From: Proteus columbae
GTDB lineage: Bacteria > Pseudomonadota > Gammaproteobacteria > Enterobacterales > Enterobacteriaceae
DNA length: 64,000 nt
Reading direction: 5' to 3'
NCBI RefSeq assembly: GCF_009914335.1
Contig: NZ_CP043925.1
Coordinates: 2,170,001-2,234,000 of the forward strand
Shown: positions 7,309 through 15,709 of the stretch, piece by piece
Layout: every line of letters starts with the position of its first letter
Numbering within the stretch: position 1 is the stretch's first letter
The notes under the pieces: model-generated
The model's database searches: none
What the model saw: only the letters and a program-made list of their open reading frames with translations
What the model was told of the DNA's origin: nothing
Translations under genes and position numbers: made by a program

Positions 7309-8050
7309 TACATTTATTTTCGAATTGAGTACTCGTACATATTTTTATTCTATTTTCTAATCTTTTTGTGCTGCACAAATAAACAAATTTTGATTTCAAA
7401 TTTCCTATATACTTAATCTCGAAATAAACCATTCTTTATTCATTTAGCTACCCCTCTATCTTTATAGAGGGGATTTTTTTCTTTTACCCACCTCAATATT
7501 TCTATTCAAATTATTTTCATATCATCCAAATGATAATGAGTTTGTTTTCTTTTGGTGTATTTAACCAATAGTCACTATCAAAACTTATTTTTGTTTAAAA
7601 ATTTTAATGTTATTTGGATTAAATAATAGAATTAGAAATCTTGCCATCATTGCCAACACGAACATAAATTAACTTATTAAATACAATGTATTAAAATTAT
7701 CTCAATGATAACTGATAATCACTTAACTTTTTTATTCTGTTTTTTATATTTAAAGCGCACATTTTGTTACTTTTAACACAAATAAAAATTAATCGTATAA
7801 AATGTAAATAAAGATAAATCCTAATATTATTGTATTTTGAGTTATTTTATATATTGTAAATTGTAAAGTTTTATTAAGTCAAAATTTGCTAGCTTATTGT
7901 CCCTAAACACAATTATAGCGAAAGCAGCTAAAACCAATAGGATTAAAAATATTAACTATTTATATTTTTACACTTTTTCTGATTTATCGTCACTCCTGTT
8001 TATATGTTACACTCAATAAATATGTACTAAAAAATAAACATGAGGCTAAA
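7309..8050. other. 742-base AT-rich intergenic region
   Basis: It holds the strong hairpin terminator at 7451-7480. From 7480 to 8050 the sequence is extremely AT-rich, with many A and T tracts and no reading frame or hairpin that I can support. Such DNA is a likely H-NS target (inference). The stretch 7309-7450 before the terminator could be the 3' UTR of yecF or hold a short RNA, but I find no convincing promoter. Confidence 0.45.
7451..7480 (+). terminator. strong rho-independent terminator
   Basis: Perfect 9-base arms CCCCTCTAT/ATAGAGGGG, loop CTTT, then ATTTTTTT. It lies about 140 bases after yecF, which is unusually far for a simple gene end. Confidence 0.88.
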
Positions 8051-8413
8051 ATGAAACCACTTCTCTTATCTCTGCTATTATTACCTGCTGTTGCTTTTGC
8101 AAACCCAACAAAAATGGCTGATGATTACTGCGATACTTTTAAAGATATCTCAATTAAAGCTTATGATACAAAAGAGCCAGCAGAGAAAATTGCTAAAGAT
8201 GCAATGGCCTCTCTGAGTGCAAAGAAATTTGATTTTGCAAAACTGGAAGCAACTGAAGCACAATTCACTGAAGGTGCTATTGAGGTTGTTAATTCTTTAC
8301 GTGAAGCCAAATCTGAAATTGGTTCTCGCGCAGAGTTCCAAGATGGTTTAACTCAAATTGTTGCAGCTTGTAAAATTCAAATGGTTGCAGCATTAGAAGA
8401 GCCCAAAAAATAA
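8051..8413 (+). CDS. small secreted protein of 120 residues, unrecognised
   Basis: The clear signal peptide MKPLLLSLLLLPAVAFA is cleaved after AFA, leaving a mature protein of about 103 residues. The mature part is helical and alanine/glutamate/lysine rich, with two cysteines (DDYCDTF near residue 28, VAACKIQ near residue 107) that could form a disulphide. A periplasmic location is likely. I recognise no family. ATGAGGCTAAA precedes the ATG. It sits alone behind the AT-rich gap and ends at a terminator. Confidence 0.75.
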   Translation: MKPLLLSLLLLPAVAFANPTKMADDYCDTFKDISIKAYDTKEPAEKIAKDAMASLSAKKFDFAKLEATEAQFTEGAIEVVNSLREAKSEIGSRAEFQDGLTQIVAACKIQMVAALEEPKK

Positions 8414-8446
8414 TCTTCTCATCAAAGAATGGGTAAAAATCAATAT

Positions 8447-8476
8447 AAAGAGTAGAAATTATCCTGCTCTTTTTTA
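8447..8476 (+). terminator. rho-independent terminator of the secreted-protein gene
   Basis: The arms AAAGAGTAG and CTGCTCTTT pair over 9 bases (one G-U), with an 8-base loop, followed by TTTTATTTT. Confidence 0.8.
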
Positions 8477-8525
8477 TTTTCCCCTCACCTATTCCTCTAT
8501 TCCTCTATTCTATAACTAACTTTCT

Positions 8526-8650
8526 ATACTCTAAATAATTCAAAATGTAGCTAGGCGACAAGTGAATGAGTCGCTAGGAGCATACATAAGTATGTGACTA
8601 GTGCGAATGAACGTAGCCAACAACGCTACAACTTCAAATATGACGAGTAT
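8526..8650. repeat. ERIC (enterobacterial repetitive intergenic consensus) element
   Basis: The 125-base element begins ATACTCTAAATAATTCAA and ends GACGAGTAT. The core AGGAGCATACATAAGTATG followed by TGACTAGTGCGAATGAACG, then TAGCCAACAACGCTACAACTTCAAATATGACG, follows the ERIC layout. The ends are inverted copies of each other. It lies between the secreted-protein terminator and hemB, a usual intergenic location, and is likely transcribed into the hemB leader or just upstream of its promoter. Confidence 0.88.
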
Positions 8651-8723
8651 TCTATCTATGGATATTAAGGTCTATAATACCTCGGTAAATACTTGTTAGT
8701 ACTGGCCATAAAAAGGAGATATT

Positions 8724-9701
8724 GTGAGCAACGAACAATCCATCCAGCGTTTAAGAAGACTACGCCAGTCAGAAAACCTGCGCGCGCTCTTTCAAGAAAC
8801 AACTCTGACTAAAAATGATCTCGCTCTGCCTATCTTTGTAGAAGAAGGGCTTGATGATTACCAACCGATAAAAAGCATGCCAGGTGTCGTTCGTATTCCT
8901 GAAAAACGCCTTGCTTATGAAATTGAACGCATTGCAAAAGCAGGCATTAAAACTGTTATGACTTTTGGCGTATCACATCACCTTGATGAAACAGGAAGTG
9001 ATGCTTGGAAAAGTGACGGTTTAGTTTCTCGCATGTCTCGTATTTGTAAAGATGCCGTACCAGAAATGATTGTCATGTCTGATACCTGTTTTTGTGAATA
9101 CACATCACATGGTCACTGTGGTGTTTTACATGGTGAACATGTTGATAATGATGAAACTATCTATAATTTAGGGCTTCAAGCTGTTGCTGCTGCACAAGCG
9201 GGTGCTGATTTTATCGCGCCATCAGCGGCAATGGACGGCCAAGTCGCTGCTATTCGTGCCGCACTTGATAAAGCAGGATTTAGCGACACAGGTATTGTTT
9301 CTTACTCGACTAAATTTGCTTCTGCCTTATATGGTCCTTTCCGCGATGCAGCAGGCTCTCGTTTAATTGGTGATCGTAAAACTTATCAAATGAATCCAAT
9401 GAACCGCCGTGAAGCGATCCGTGAATCATTAATTGATGAGCAAGAAGGCGCTGATATGCTGATGGTAAAACCAGCAGGCGCTTATTTAGATATTATTCGC
9501 GATGTGCGTGAACGTACTTTATTACCTTTAGCAGCTTATCAAATCAGCGGTGAATATGCGCAAATTAAATTTGCGGCATTAGCGGGTGCAATCGATGAAG
9601 ATCGTGTGGTAATGGAGACTTTAGGCTCAATTAAACGTGCAGGTGCAGATTTAATTCTATCTTACTTCGCACTTGATTTAGCAGAAAGAAATCTACTTTA
9701 A
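8724..9701 (+). CDS. hemB: delta-aminolevulinic acid dehydratase (porphobilinogen synthase)
   Basis: The 325-residue cytosolic enzyme joins two 5-aminolevulinate molecules into porphobilinogen, an early step of haem and sirohaem synthesis. The zinc cysteines are in [17 protein letters not shown]. The two active-site lysines are in [14 protein letters not shown] and [11 protein letters not shown]. The start is GTG at 8724, preceded by AAAAGGAG, and the length agrees with E. coli HemB (324). The ERIC element lies just upstream. The product feeds the sirohaem pathway used by cysG/nirB further along the window. Confidence 0.97.
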   Translation: MSNEQSIQRLRRLRQSENLRALFQETTLTKNDLALPIFVEEGLDDYQPIKSMPGVVRIPEKRLAYEIERIAKAGIKTVMTFGVSHHLDETGSDAWKSDGLVSRMSRICKDAVPEMIVMSDTCFCEYTSHGHCGVLHGEHVDNDETIYNLGLQAVAAAQAGADFIAPSAAMDGQVAAIRAALDKAGFSDTGIVSYSTKFASALYGPFRDAAGSRLIGDRKTYQMNPMNRREAIRESLIDEQEGADMLMVKPAGAYLDIIRDVRERTLLPLAAYQISGEYAQIKFAALAGAIDEDRVVMETLGSIKRAGADLILSYFALDLAERNLL

Positions 9702-9766
9702 TCACCTTATACGCTAAGTAATTCAATAAGTTGAAGTATGTAGAATATAGATATGAGGCTACAACT

Positions 9767-10228
9767 ATGGATAACTGTATTTTCTGCCAAATCGTTGCGG
9801 GTAAAGCGCCTTGCCATAAAATTTGGGAGGATGATCATCATCTTGCTTTCCTCTCTATTTTTCCCAATACCAAAGGTTTTACCGTTGTTATTCCCAAAAA
9901 GCACTACCCGAGTTATGCGTTTGATTTAAACGATGAAGCTTTAGCATTATTGGTTATCGCGACAAAAAAAGTAGCAAAAATCTTAGATAAAACATTTCCC
10001 GATGTTTCACGCTCAGGAATGTTTTTTGAAGGGTTTGGGGTTGATCATGTTCATAGTAAACTTAGCCCGATGCACGGCACAGGTGATATGACAAAATGGG
10101 CGCCTATTGAAAATAAACAAAAGATTTTCTTTGAGAAATACCCTGGATATCTTTCATCGCATGATTTTGAACGCGCGAGTGATGAAGAACTGGCTCAATT
10201 AGCTGCGCTGATTAGAAAAAACAGCTGA
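9767..10228 (+). CDS. HIT-domain protein with an altered histidine triad
   Basis: About 153 residues from ATG 9767, preceded by GAGG; the N-terminus NCIFCQIVAGKAPCHKIWED is the usual HIT start with a CxxC. The nucleotide-binding core TKGFTVVIPKKHYPS is present. The triad reads HVHSKLSPMHG, so the last histidine of the usual HxHxH is replaced by lysine. Canonical HIT enzymes are AMP-releasing hydrolases (AppppA or AMP-lysine type). The changed triad makes activity uncertain, and I place it only at family level. Confidence 0.85.
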   Translation: MDNCIFCQIVAGKAPCHKIWEDDHHLAFLSIFPNTKGFTVVIPKKHYPSYAFDLNDEALALLVIATKKVAKILDKTFPDVSRSGMFFEGFGVDHVHSKLSPMHGTGDMTKWAPIENKQKIFFEKYPGYLSSHDFERASDEELAQLAALIRKNS

Positions 10229-10288
10229 TAAATATAAGAAAATAGAAATTTAAACTCACTCTTCTTATACACAGAATATTCAAGGCAT

Positions 10289-10329
10289 AAAAAACGCCCA
10301 GTCTTAATTTTTAAGCTGAGCGTTTTTTT
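10289..10329. terminator. bidirectional terminator between the HIT gene and the phosphatase operon
   Basis: The stem is AAAAAACGCCCAG against CTGAGCGTTTTTT (one mismatch) with an inner CTTAA/TTAAG pair. A and T runs on both sides allow use from either direction. Confidence 0.82.
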
Positions 10330-10345
10330 ATCAAGATTAAAAGCA

Positions 10346-10693
10346 TTATTTCGTTGAAAGTTGAGCTTCCATCGGTAAATAAGGCTGAATTTTCTGTTCG
10401 AGAAGTTCAATTAATGCCGGATCGTTAAAGCGATAATTATCAGGTATTCCTAATACATGTGCTTTTTTATAGCGCATGGTCGTCGGAAAATGAGCAGATA
10501 ATCGATTTAAATGTTTAGATTCCATGACAAGCACTAAATCAGCCCATTTTAGTAATTCATTATCAACCACACATAGCGCATCTTTGCGCATACCTGCCGA
10601 AAGTGTATTAATGCCTTCTCTATCTGCAAACAACAGTTCTGCGGTTGGGCTTCGCCATTGATTTTTACTGCAAATAAATAAGATATTCATCAT
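10346..10693 (-). CDS. low-molecular-weight protein-tyrosine-phosphatase-like protein (COG4551 type)
   Basis: The 115-residue protein starts with the phosphate-binding loop FICSKNQWRSPTAE (C-x5-R-S), preceded by a hydrophobic strand. Later WADLVLVMESKHLNRL and the IPDNYRFNDPAL loop supply the general-acid region of this family (D in PDNY, shorter than in classical LMW-PTPs). It is cytosolic; the substrate is unknown. The start codon shares a base with the stop of the 72-residue protein (TAATG), so the two are translationally coupled. The operon leader holds the 16S-complementary segment at 10937-10957. Confidence 0.82.
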   Translation of the reverse strand: MMNILFICSKNQWRSPTAELLFADREGINTLSAGMRKDALCVVDNELLKWADLVLVMESKHLNRLSAHFPTTMRYKKAHVLGIPDNYRFNDPALIELLEQKIQPYLPMEAQLSTK

Positions 10694-10911
10694 TACTCAC
10701 TATCAGATAACGCATTTAATCGACGCTGACTACGAGAAATTCTTGGGTATTCAATTCCAAGTTGCGCAGCTCTGGTCATTTTTAGTGATCGAGTATATAA
10801 ATTAGACCATTTTTTTTCTGGTTTAAACATCACTCGAGAACAACCCATTTCTTGATGTTTATTTTTGCGGTTAACACATTGGCGCCAACCACGATCTCTT
10901 GGTATAGACAT
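10693..10911 (-). CDS. basic 72-residue protein, unrecognised, coupled to the phosphatase
   Basis: The protein is rich in Arg/Lys (MSIPRDRGWRQCVNRKNKHQEM..., ...RISRSQRRLNALSDSE), with two cysteines and three tryptophans and no hydrophobic segment. Binding to nucleic acid or ribosome is plausible from charge alone. The ATG at 10911 has GAGAGG 6 bases before it. A good promoter lies at 10976-11003. Its stop overlaps the start of the phosphatase gene, giving a two-gene operon. I do not recognise the family. Confidence 0.72.
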   Translation of the reverse strand: MSIPRDRGWRQCVNRKNKHQEMGCSRVMFKPEKKWSNLYTRSLKMTRAAQLGIEYPRISRSQRRLNALSDSE

Positions 10912-10936
10912 AAAAAACCTCTCAGATTAAAGGGAT

Positions 10937-10957
10937 AGCAGCCGCAGTAATACGGAG
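10937..10957 (-). promoter_or_regulatory. leader segment complementary to the 16S rRNA 530 loop
   Basis: On the plus strand this reads AGCAGCCGCAGTAATACGG followed by AG. It equals the universally conserved 16S rRNA segment at about E. coli positions 520-540 except for one base (A where rRNA has G). The operon is transcribed from the other strand, so its mRNA leader would pair with 16S rRNA over 21 consecutive positions, the odd one being a G-U pair. It falls about 13-33 bases into the predicted leader. The match is seen directly; any function is inference. Confidence 0.5.
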
Positions 10958-10975
10958 AGGATCTAACCATGCGTT

Positions 10976-11003
10976 ATTCTAGTTGAATCGAATAAATCTG
11001 CAA
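10976..11003 (-). promoter_or_regulatory. sigma70 promoter of the basic-protein/phosphatase operon
   Basis: On the minus strand TTGCAG (10998-11003) and TAGAAT (10976-10981) lie 16 bases apart. This predicts a start near 10969 and a leader of about 58 bases. Confidence 0.6.
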
Positions 11004-11100
11004 TGGTTTATTTTTACACAAATATGAATAAGCGAATTTTTATTTATCTAGCAAAATATTTAGCAAAATAAAAAGAAAACAGGTATTAAATCTTTATAAA

Positions 11101-11135
11101 AAAATAACGGATAAGTGATTAATCGACTTATCCGT
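11101..11135 (-). terminator. rho-independent terminator of codBA
   Basis: Perfect 10-base arms ACGGATAAGT/ACTTATCCGT around a 9-base loop. On the minus strand they are followed by TATTTTTTT. It lies 33 bases after the codA stop. Confidence 0.83.
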
Positions 11136-11168
11136 TTTATCTGTTATTCGAAAATCCAACTTGTTAGA

Positions 11169-12446
11169 TTATTTATAATTAATCGCTGTTGGCTTATCTA
11201 ACATAATTTCTGTTTTCGCCGGCTCTGTTTGTGCAATCACTTTACCGTGGCGAATTGAATAACGTACAGGTACTTGACGGCGTAAGGCATCAAATCCATT
11301 ATCTGCGGGCAAAATAATAAAGTTTGCACTATTTCCTATTTCAACACCGTAGTCCGTTAAGGCCAATGTTTTCGCACTATTATGACTAATTAACTGTAAC
11401 CCATTATCAATTTGACCATAGCCCATTAATTGGCAAACATGCAGTCCCATATGTAAGACTTGAAGCATATTTGCTGTGCCTAATGGATACCAAGGATCAA
11501 AAACATCATCATGACCAAAGCAAACATTAATATTACTTTCTAGCATCTCTTTTACACGAGTAATACCGCGACGCTTTGGATAAGTATCAAAACGACCTTG
11601 CAAGTGAATATTAACTAAAGGATTCGCCACAAAGTTAATACCAGACATTCTTAATAAACGGAATAAACGCGAAGTATAAGCCCCATTATAAGAATGCATT
11701 GCGGTTGTATGACTTGCTGTTACTCTTGAGCCCATATTTTCTTTATGTGCTAAAGCGGCAACAGTTTCAACAAAGCGAGATTGTTCATCATCAATTTCAT
11801 CACAATGAACATCAATTAAGCGATCATATTTTTGTGCTAATGCAAAGGTTTTATGCAGTGATTCAACACCATATTCACGCGTAAATTCAAAGTGAGGAAT
11901 AGCACCGACAACATCAGCACCTAATTTTAATGCTTCTTCTAATAAAGCTTCACCATTAGGGTAAGACAAAATACCTTCTTGTGGAAAAGCAACAATTTGC
12001 AAATCAATCCAAGGTTTAATTTCTTCTTTCACTTCCAGCATGGCTTTTAATGCTGTCAGCGATGCATCCGAAACATCAACATGGGTTCTAACATGTTGAA
12101 TACCATTAGCAATTTGCCATTGAAGCGTTTGCCATGCACGTTGTTTAACATCATCATGAGTTAACAGCGCTTTTCTTTCAGCCCAACGCTCGATACCCTC
12201 AAATAACGTTCCCGATTGATTCCAATTCGGTTGTCCTGCTGTTTGTGTTGTATCTAAATGAATATGAGGTTCAACAAAAGGAGCGTGAACTAAACCACCT
12301 TGCGCATCTAATGCTTCAGGATGAAAGTTATTTTCAGGTTGTGGCTCTATCGCTTCAATTTTATTGTTTTTAAGCGTAATGCGCCACAAACCCTCTTTTC
12401 CAACGAGACGAGCATGATTAATTTGTTCGATATTCTTACCCAGCAT
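11169..12446 (-). CDS. codA: cytosine deaminase
   Basis: The 425-residue amidohydrolase converts cytosine to uracil plus ammonia for pyrimidine salvage. Metal and catalytic residues are visible: [11 protein letters not shown] near residue 60, [14 protein letters not shown] near 213, [11 protein letters not shown] near 243 and [12 protein letters not shown] near 308. Length and motifs agree with E. coli CodA (427). Its start overlaps the end of codB by 11 bases, so the pair is one operon with transport and deamination coupled. Confidence 0.96.
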   Translation of the reverse strand: MLGKNIEQINHARLVGKEGLWRITLKNNKIEAIEPQPENNFHPEALDAQGGLVHAPFVEPHIHLDTTQTAGQPNWNQSGTLFEGIERWAERKALLTHDDVKQRAWQTLQWQIANGIQHVRTHVDVSDASLTALKAMLEVKEEIKPWIDLQIVAFPQEGILSYPNGEALLEEALKLGADVVGAIPHFEFTREYGVESLHKTFALAQKYDRLIDVHCDEIDDEQSRFVETVAALAHKENMGSRVTASHTTAMHSYNGAYTSRLFRLLRMSGINFVANPLVNIHLQGRFDTYPKRRGITRVKEMLESNINVCFGHDDVFDPWYPLGTANMLQVLHMGLHVCQLMGYGQIDNGLQLISHNSAKTLALTDYGVEIGNSANFIILPADNGFDALRRQVPVRYSIRHGKVIAQTEPAKTEIMLDKPTAINYK

Positions 12447-13686
12447 GACTTATCTCCGCTTGTCGAGCTGTACGACGATTTAATATTGGATTTAACACAG
12501 CGTAACTAATTGCACCACCTAATACTGCGTTAACAGGTACGATGCCTGGTAACCAGTGCCCCGCGGCAATACCAATTGCAACAGCCAGTAATGCGACCCA
12601 GTTAACTGATTGCATTTTATCTGCATTGAAGGTGTTATAACGATCTTTATTCATCAGATAATCTGCAATGATAACACCACCTACTGGTGGAATTGCGGCA
12701 GATAAAAAGGTTAACCAGCCAACAAAGTTATTATAGAGCCATAATGCACACAGTGTACCGACAATGCCATTTATCACTGAAAGCTTTTTGCTTGATAAGC
12801 CTGTAATATTGGCAAATCCTAATCCAGAGGCATATAACGCATTATCATTGGTTGTCCAAATATTTAAGCCTAATACGACAATCGCTGGAAGTAATAATCC
12901 TTGCGCAATCATCACATCAGAAATATCTGCCATTCCCAATGAAGCGGCACCTGCTGCACCAAAGACAAACATCAATGTATTGCCTAAAAAGAACGCAACA
13001 ATTGCGACAACCACTGCAACTTTAGGGTTTCGTCCAAAGCGGACAAAGTCAGCTGTAAGCGTTCCCGCACTAATAAACGATCCGACAACCATCGCCAGCG
13101 CTAAATTAAAATCTAATGGCTGAGCGGGCTTAACACCCATTAACGTTGAAAGCCCGCCCATATCATGTATGGCAAGATAAACAGAGTAACTGCCAAGGAT
13201 AGCGATTGCTGGAACAGCAATGATAGAGAGAACGGTGAGAGCGGAAATGCCGAAGAATACAGTGATGGTCATTAAAATGCCGGAAACGGCGATGAGGAGA
13301 TTAATATCAATACCAGTGGCTTTTCCTACCGGGATGGCAAACATTGCCACACCCACACCAAACCAACCAACTTGAGTACCACCGAGTAAAAATGAGGGAA
13401 GCCAAGAACCTTTAATACCGAAAGAGTAACGCGCGAGGAGATGAGTAGTAAGACCTGTTTTTGAACCAATAAAACCAAGAAATGCGGTGTAGATACCAAG
13501 AAGAAGATTACCAATTAGAACTGCGAGGAAGAAATCATTGAAGGAAAGACCAGTACCAAGAGCGCCGCCAGTCCACATACTGGCTGAAAAAAACGTTAAT
13601 CCCAACATCACAAAGGTTAACGCCAATCCACCCTTTCTTGCGGATATGGGCACAGGGCCCTGACTATAATTGTTGTCCTGAGACAC
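12436..13686 (-). CDS. codB: cytosine permease
   Basis: The 416-residue NCS1-family transporter has about twelve membrane helices and the typical early motif [35 protein letters not shown]. The sodium/cytosine region [21 protein letters not shown] and [19 protein letters not shown] are also present. It imports cytosine for CodA. It is the first gene of codBA, and a PurR operator lies 66 bases upstream of the start. Confidence 0.96.
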   Translation of the reverse strand: MSQDNNYSQGPVPISARKGGLALTFVMLGLTFFSASMWTGGALGTGLSFNDFFLAVLIGNLLLGIYTAFLGFIGSKTGLTTHLLARYSFGIKGSWLPSFLLGGTQVGWFGVGVAMFAIPVGKATGIDINLLIAVSGILMTITVFFGISALTVLSIIAVPAIAILGSYSVYLAIHDMGGLSTLMGVKPAQPLDFNLALAMVVGSFISAGTLTADFVRFGRNPKVAVVVAIVAFFLGNTLMFVFGAAGAASLGMADISDVMIAQGLLLPAIVVLGLNIWTTNDNALYASGLGFANITGLSSKKLSVINGIVGTLCALWLYNNFVGWLTFLSAAIPPVGGVIIADYLMNKDRYNTFNADKMQSVNWVALLAVAIGIAAGHWLPGIVPVNAVLGGAISYAVLNPILNRRTARQAEISHAG

Positions 13687-13751
13687 TTTAACCTCCTATT
13701 CATTTCACCTAGCCAAAAAAATCTGACGAATTCTATCTACATAAAAATATT

Positions 13752-13767
13752 ATGCAAACGTTTTCGT
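13752..13767. promoter_or_regulatory. PurR operator of codBA
   Basis: ATGCAAACGTTTTCGT matches the PurR consensus ACGCAAACGTTTTCGT at 15 of 16 positions. codBA is a known PurR target in E. coli. Being palindromic, the site could also affect the divergent plus-strand promoter-like TATAAT at 13779-13784. Confidence 0.85.
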
Positions 13768-13813
13768 TGTCTGTTTATTATAATTAATGGAACGCTTCAT
13801 TTAAGGAGAGTTG

Positions 13814-13903
13814 ATGTTCATCACAAAAATAGGAGAAAAATCGTTATTGTATTTGAAGTTATCTAATTTTATAGAATGGATTTTTAAGAAAGAATTTCTT
13901 TAG
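13814..13903 (+). CDS. possible 29-residue amphipathic small protein
   Basis: A short reading frame starting MFITKIGEKSLLYLKL and ending IFKKEFL is preceded by a perfect AAGGAGAG ribosome site, 4 bases before the ATG. A TATAAT (13779-13784) lies upstream without a convincing -35. The peptide would be an amphipathic basic helix, as seen in many small membrane-active proteins. It is divergent from codBA. No family is recognised and there is no clear terminator. Confidence 0.35.
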   Translation: MFITKIGEKSLLYLKLSNFIEWIFKKEFL

Positions 13904-13978
13904 AGAAATTAATGATAATATTCTTCATCTTTTAAACCATGTTCATTTTTAAATCATAACGTTTATTTTAGTCATATT

Positions 13979-15439
13979 TTAATTACGCCAAAAGGAAGCA
14001 GATAATAAAACAAGTAGCGTATAAATTTCTAATCGACCAAGTAACATAGCAAGACACATTAAATATTTTGCACTGTCGGTAATTTCACCAAAACCAGCAA
14101 CTGTTTCACCAAATCCCAATCCCATATTATTTAAACATGCCGCCACCGTGGCAAAAGCTGTAATTAAATCGTAGCCCATCATGCTTAAACACCAAATAAA
14201 AAAACAAGCGCAGAGTGTATAAAGAAAAAAGAAACTCCAAACGGAATTAAGGAGTCGAGAAGTTATAATACTGTCGCCGACACGAACGGAACTCACTGAT
14301 TTTGGATGAATTAATTGATGAATTTCTTGGCGACTCTGTTTATAGAGAATTAAAAATCGAATAGCTTTAATTCCACCACACGTCGAACCAACACAACCAC
14401 CAAAAAAACTAGAAAATAGTAAGAGAACAATAATATGTTGTGGCCATTGAGCATAATCTGCTGTTGCAAGCCCGTTGTCAGTGATCATCGAACTGGTTAG
14501 AAAAAAAGAATGAATAAAAGCATCCGGGAATGAATACATATTACTGCGCCATGTTTCAAATGTGATCAAACCGATAACTAGCAATGCCACTGTAATAAAA
14601 AAACGAAACTCTGGATTGGTTAATAATGGTCGTAAACTAAATTTAGCTAAGGATGCAAAATAGAGGGTAAAATTGACTGCTGAAAGGAGTGAAAATAGTC
14701 CTGCAACAAATTCAATTTTTACGCTATTAAAATAGCCAATGCTTTCGCTATATGTTGAAAATCCGCCTAAAGACACAGTCGATAAACCATGACAAAGCGC
14801 ATCAAAAAAAGACATTCCTGCTATTTTAAACGCGATAATACATAAACTACCTAGCAGAATATAAGTAAACCATAAATTACGAGCTGTACTTGCTAAGCGA
14901 GGCGTTAACTTTTCTTCTTTAAATGGCCCAGGCATTTCAGATTGATATAATTTCATGCCCCCAATGCCTAATAAGGGAAGAACGGCAACAGCCAGTACAA
15001 TAACACCTAATCCTCCAACAAAATTTAACTGTGCGCGATAGTAAAGAATAGATTTAGGTAAATCAGTCACATTGTGAAAAACAGAAGCGCCTGTGGTTGT
15101 TATCCCTGACACTCCTTCAAAAAGCGCATCAACAAAGCGCATATTAAGTTGCTCATTCAGCCATAAAGGTAATGTGCTAATTAAAGAAAATAACAACCAA
15201 AACAAGGCAATAATAATAAATCCATCTCGTGTTTTCAGCTGAATATCTTTTATTTTTGTTTTCAGCCAAATAAATAAACCTCCACAAAAAAAGATAAAAA
15301 AACACAATGCAAAAGAAAATAGACTTTGCTCTTTTTCATATAGTGCAACCAACATAGGCGGTATCATTGTTAAGCTATAAAGAACAATGAGAAAGCTACA
15401 AAGATGCACAATGATTTTAAAATGATTAGATACACGCAT
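13979..15439 (-). CDS. trkH: TrkH/TrkG-type potassium uptake protein
   Basis: The 486-residue membrane protein has four repeated pore modules. The filter segments are visible as SGITTTGASVF, GLSTVSLGGFS, SSMITDNGLAT and CLNNMGLGFGETV, each with its conserved glycine. It also has GGLGVIVLAVAVLPLLGIGGMKLYQSEMPGP, typical of the family. It imports potassium together with TrkA (cytosolic NAD-binding gate), which is not in this window. It stands alone, so it may be a second copy like E. coli TrkG. Confidence 0.92.
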   Translation of the reverse strand: MRVSNHFKIIVHLCSFLIVLYSLTMIPPMLVALYEKEQSLFSFALCFFIFFCGGLFIWLKTKIKDIQLKTRDGFIIIALFWLLFSLISTLPLWLNEQLNMRFVDALFEGVSGITTTGASVFHNVTDLPKSILYYRAQLNFVGGLGVIVLAVAVLPLLGIGGMKLYQSEMPGPFKEEKLTPRLASTARNLWFTYILLGSLCIIAFKIAGMSFFDALCHGLSTVSLGGFSTYSESIGYFNSVKIEFVAGLFSLLSAVNFTLYFASLAKFSLRPLLTNPEFRFFITVALLVIGLITFETWRSNMYSFPDAFIHSFFLTSSMITDNGLATADYAQWPQHIIVLLLFSSFFGGCVGSTCGGIKAIRFLILYKQSRQEIHQLIHPKSVSSVRVGDSIITSRLLNSVWSFFFLYTLCACFFIWCLSMMGYDLITAFATVAACLNNMGLGFGETVAGFGEITDSAKYLMCLAMLLGRLEIYTLLVLLSASFWRN

Positions 15440-15709
15440 AAATGATGATGCCCAGTCCGCTACATTAAATGTTCAAAATTGACATAATTCAGTATGGCTT
15501 ATCATTATCAATAATTTTTCTTTTTATTTTAAATTGATAACTGACAAGTTTACTCCCTACTCATTCTTTTTTTCAATGACAGAACTTTTCCCCCAACCCA
15601 AAAAGTGAATTTATAATCACAAATACAACATAATTATTTACTTCTATCTTTTTTTTAGTAATCTATAAGAACTAATAAAACATAGAATAATTTACTTGGG
15701 AAACATAAC

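Noticed and set aside
7531..7700. Partial Fur-like ATGATAAT motifs in the AT-rich gap before the secreted-protein gene
   Set aside because: Such motifs arise easily in AT-rich DNA and no full dyad is present.
12764..13123. 119-codon plus-strand frame inside codB
   Set aside because: It is antisense to a fully conserved permease gene and has no ribosome site or family resemblance.
15496..15510. Fur-like GGCTTATCATTATCA between trkH and the Tat aminotransferase
   Set aside because: 12 of 15 positions match, but only one half-site is good and neither neighbour is an obvious iron gene.
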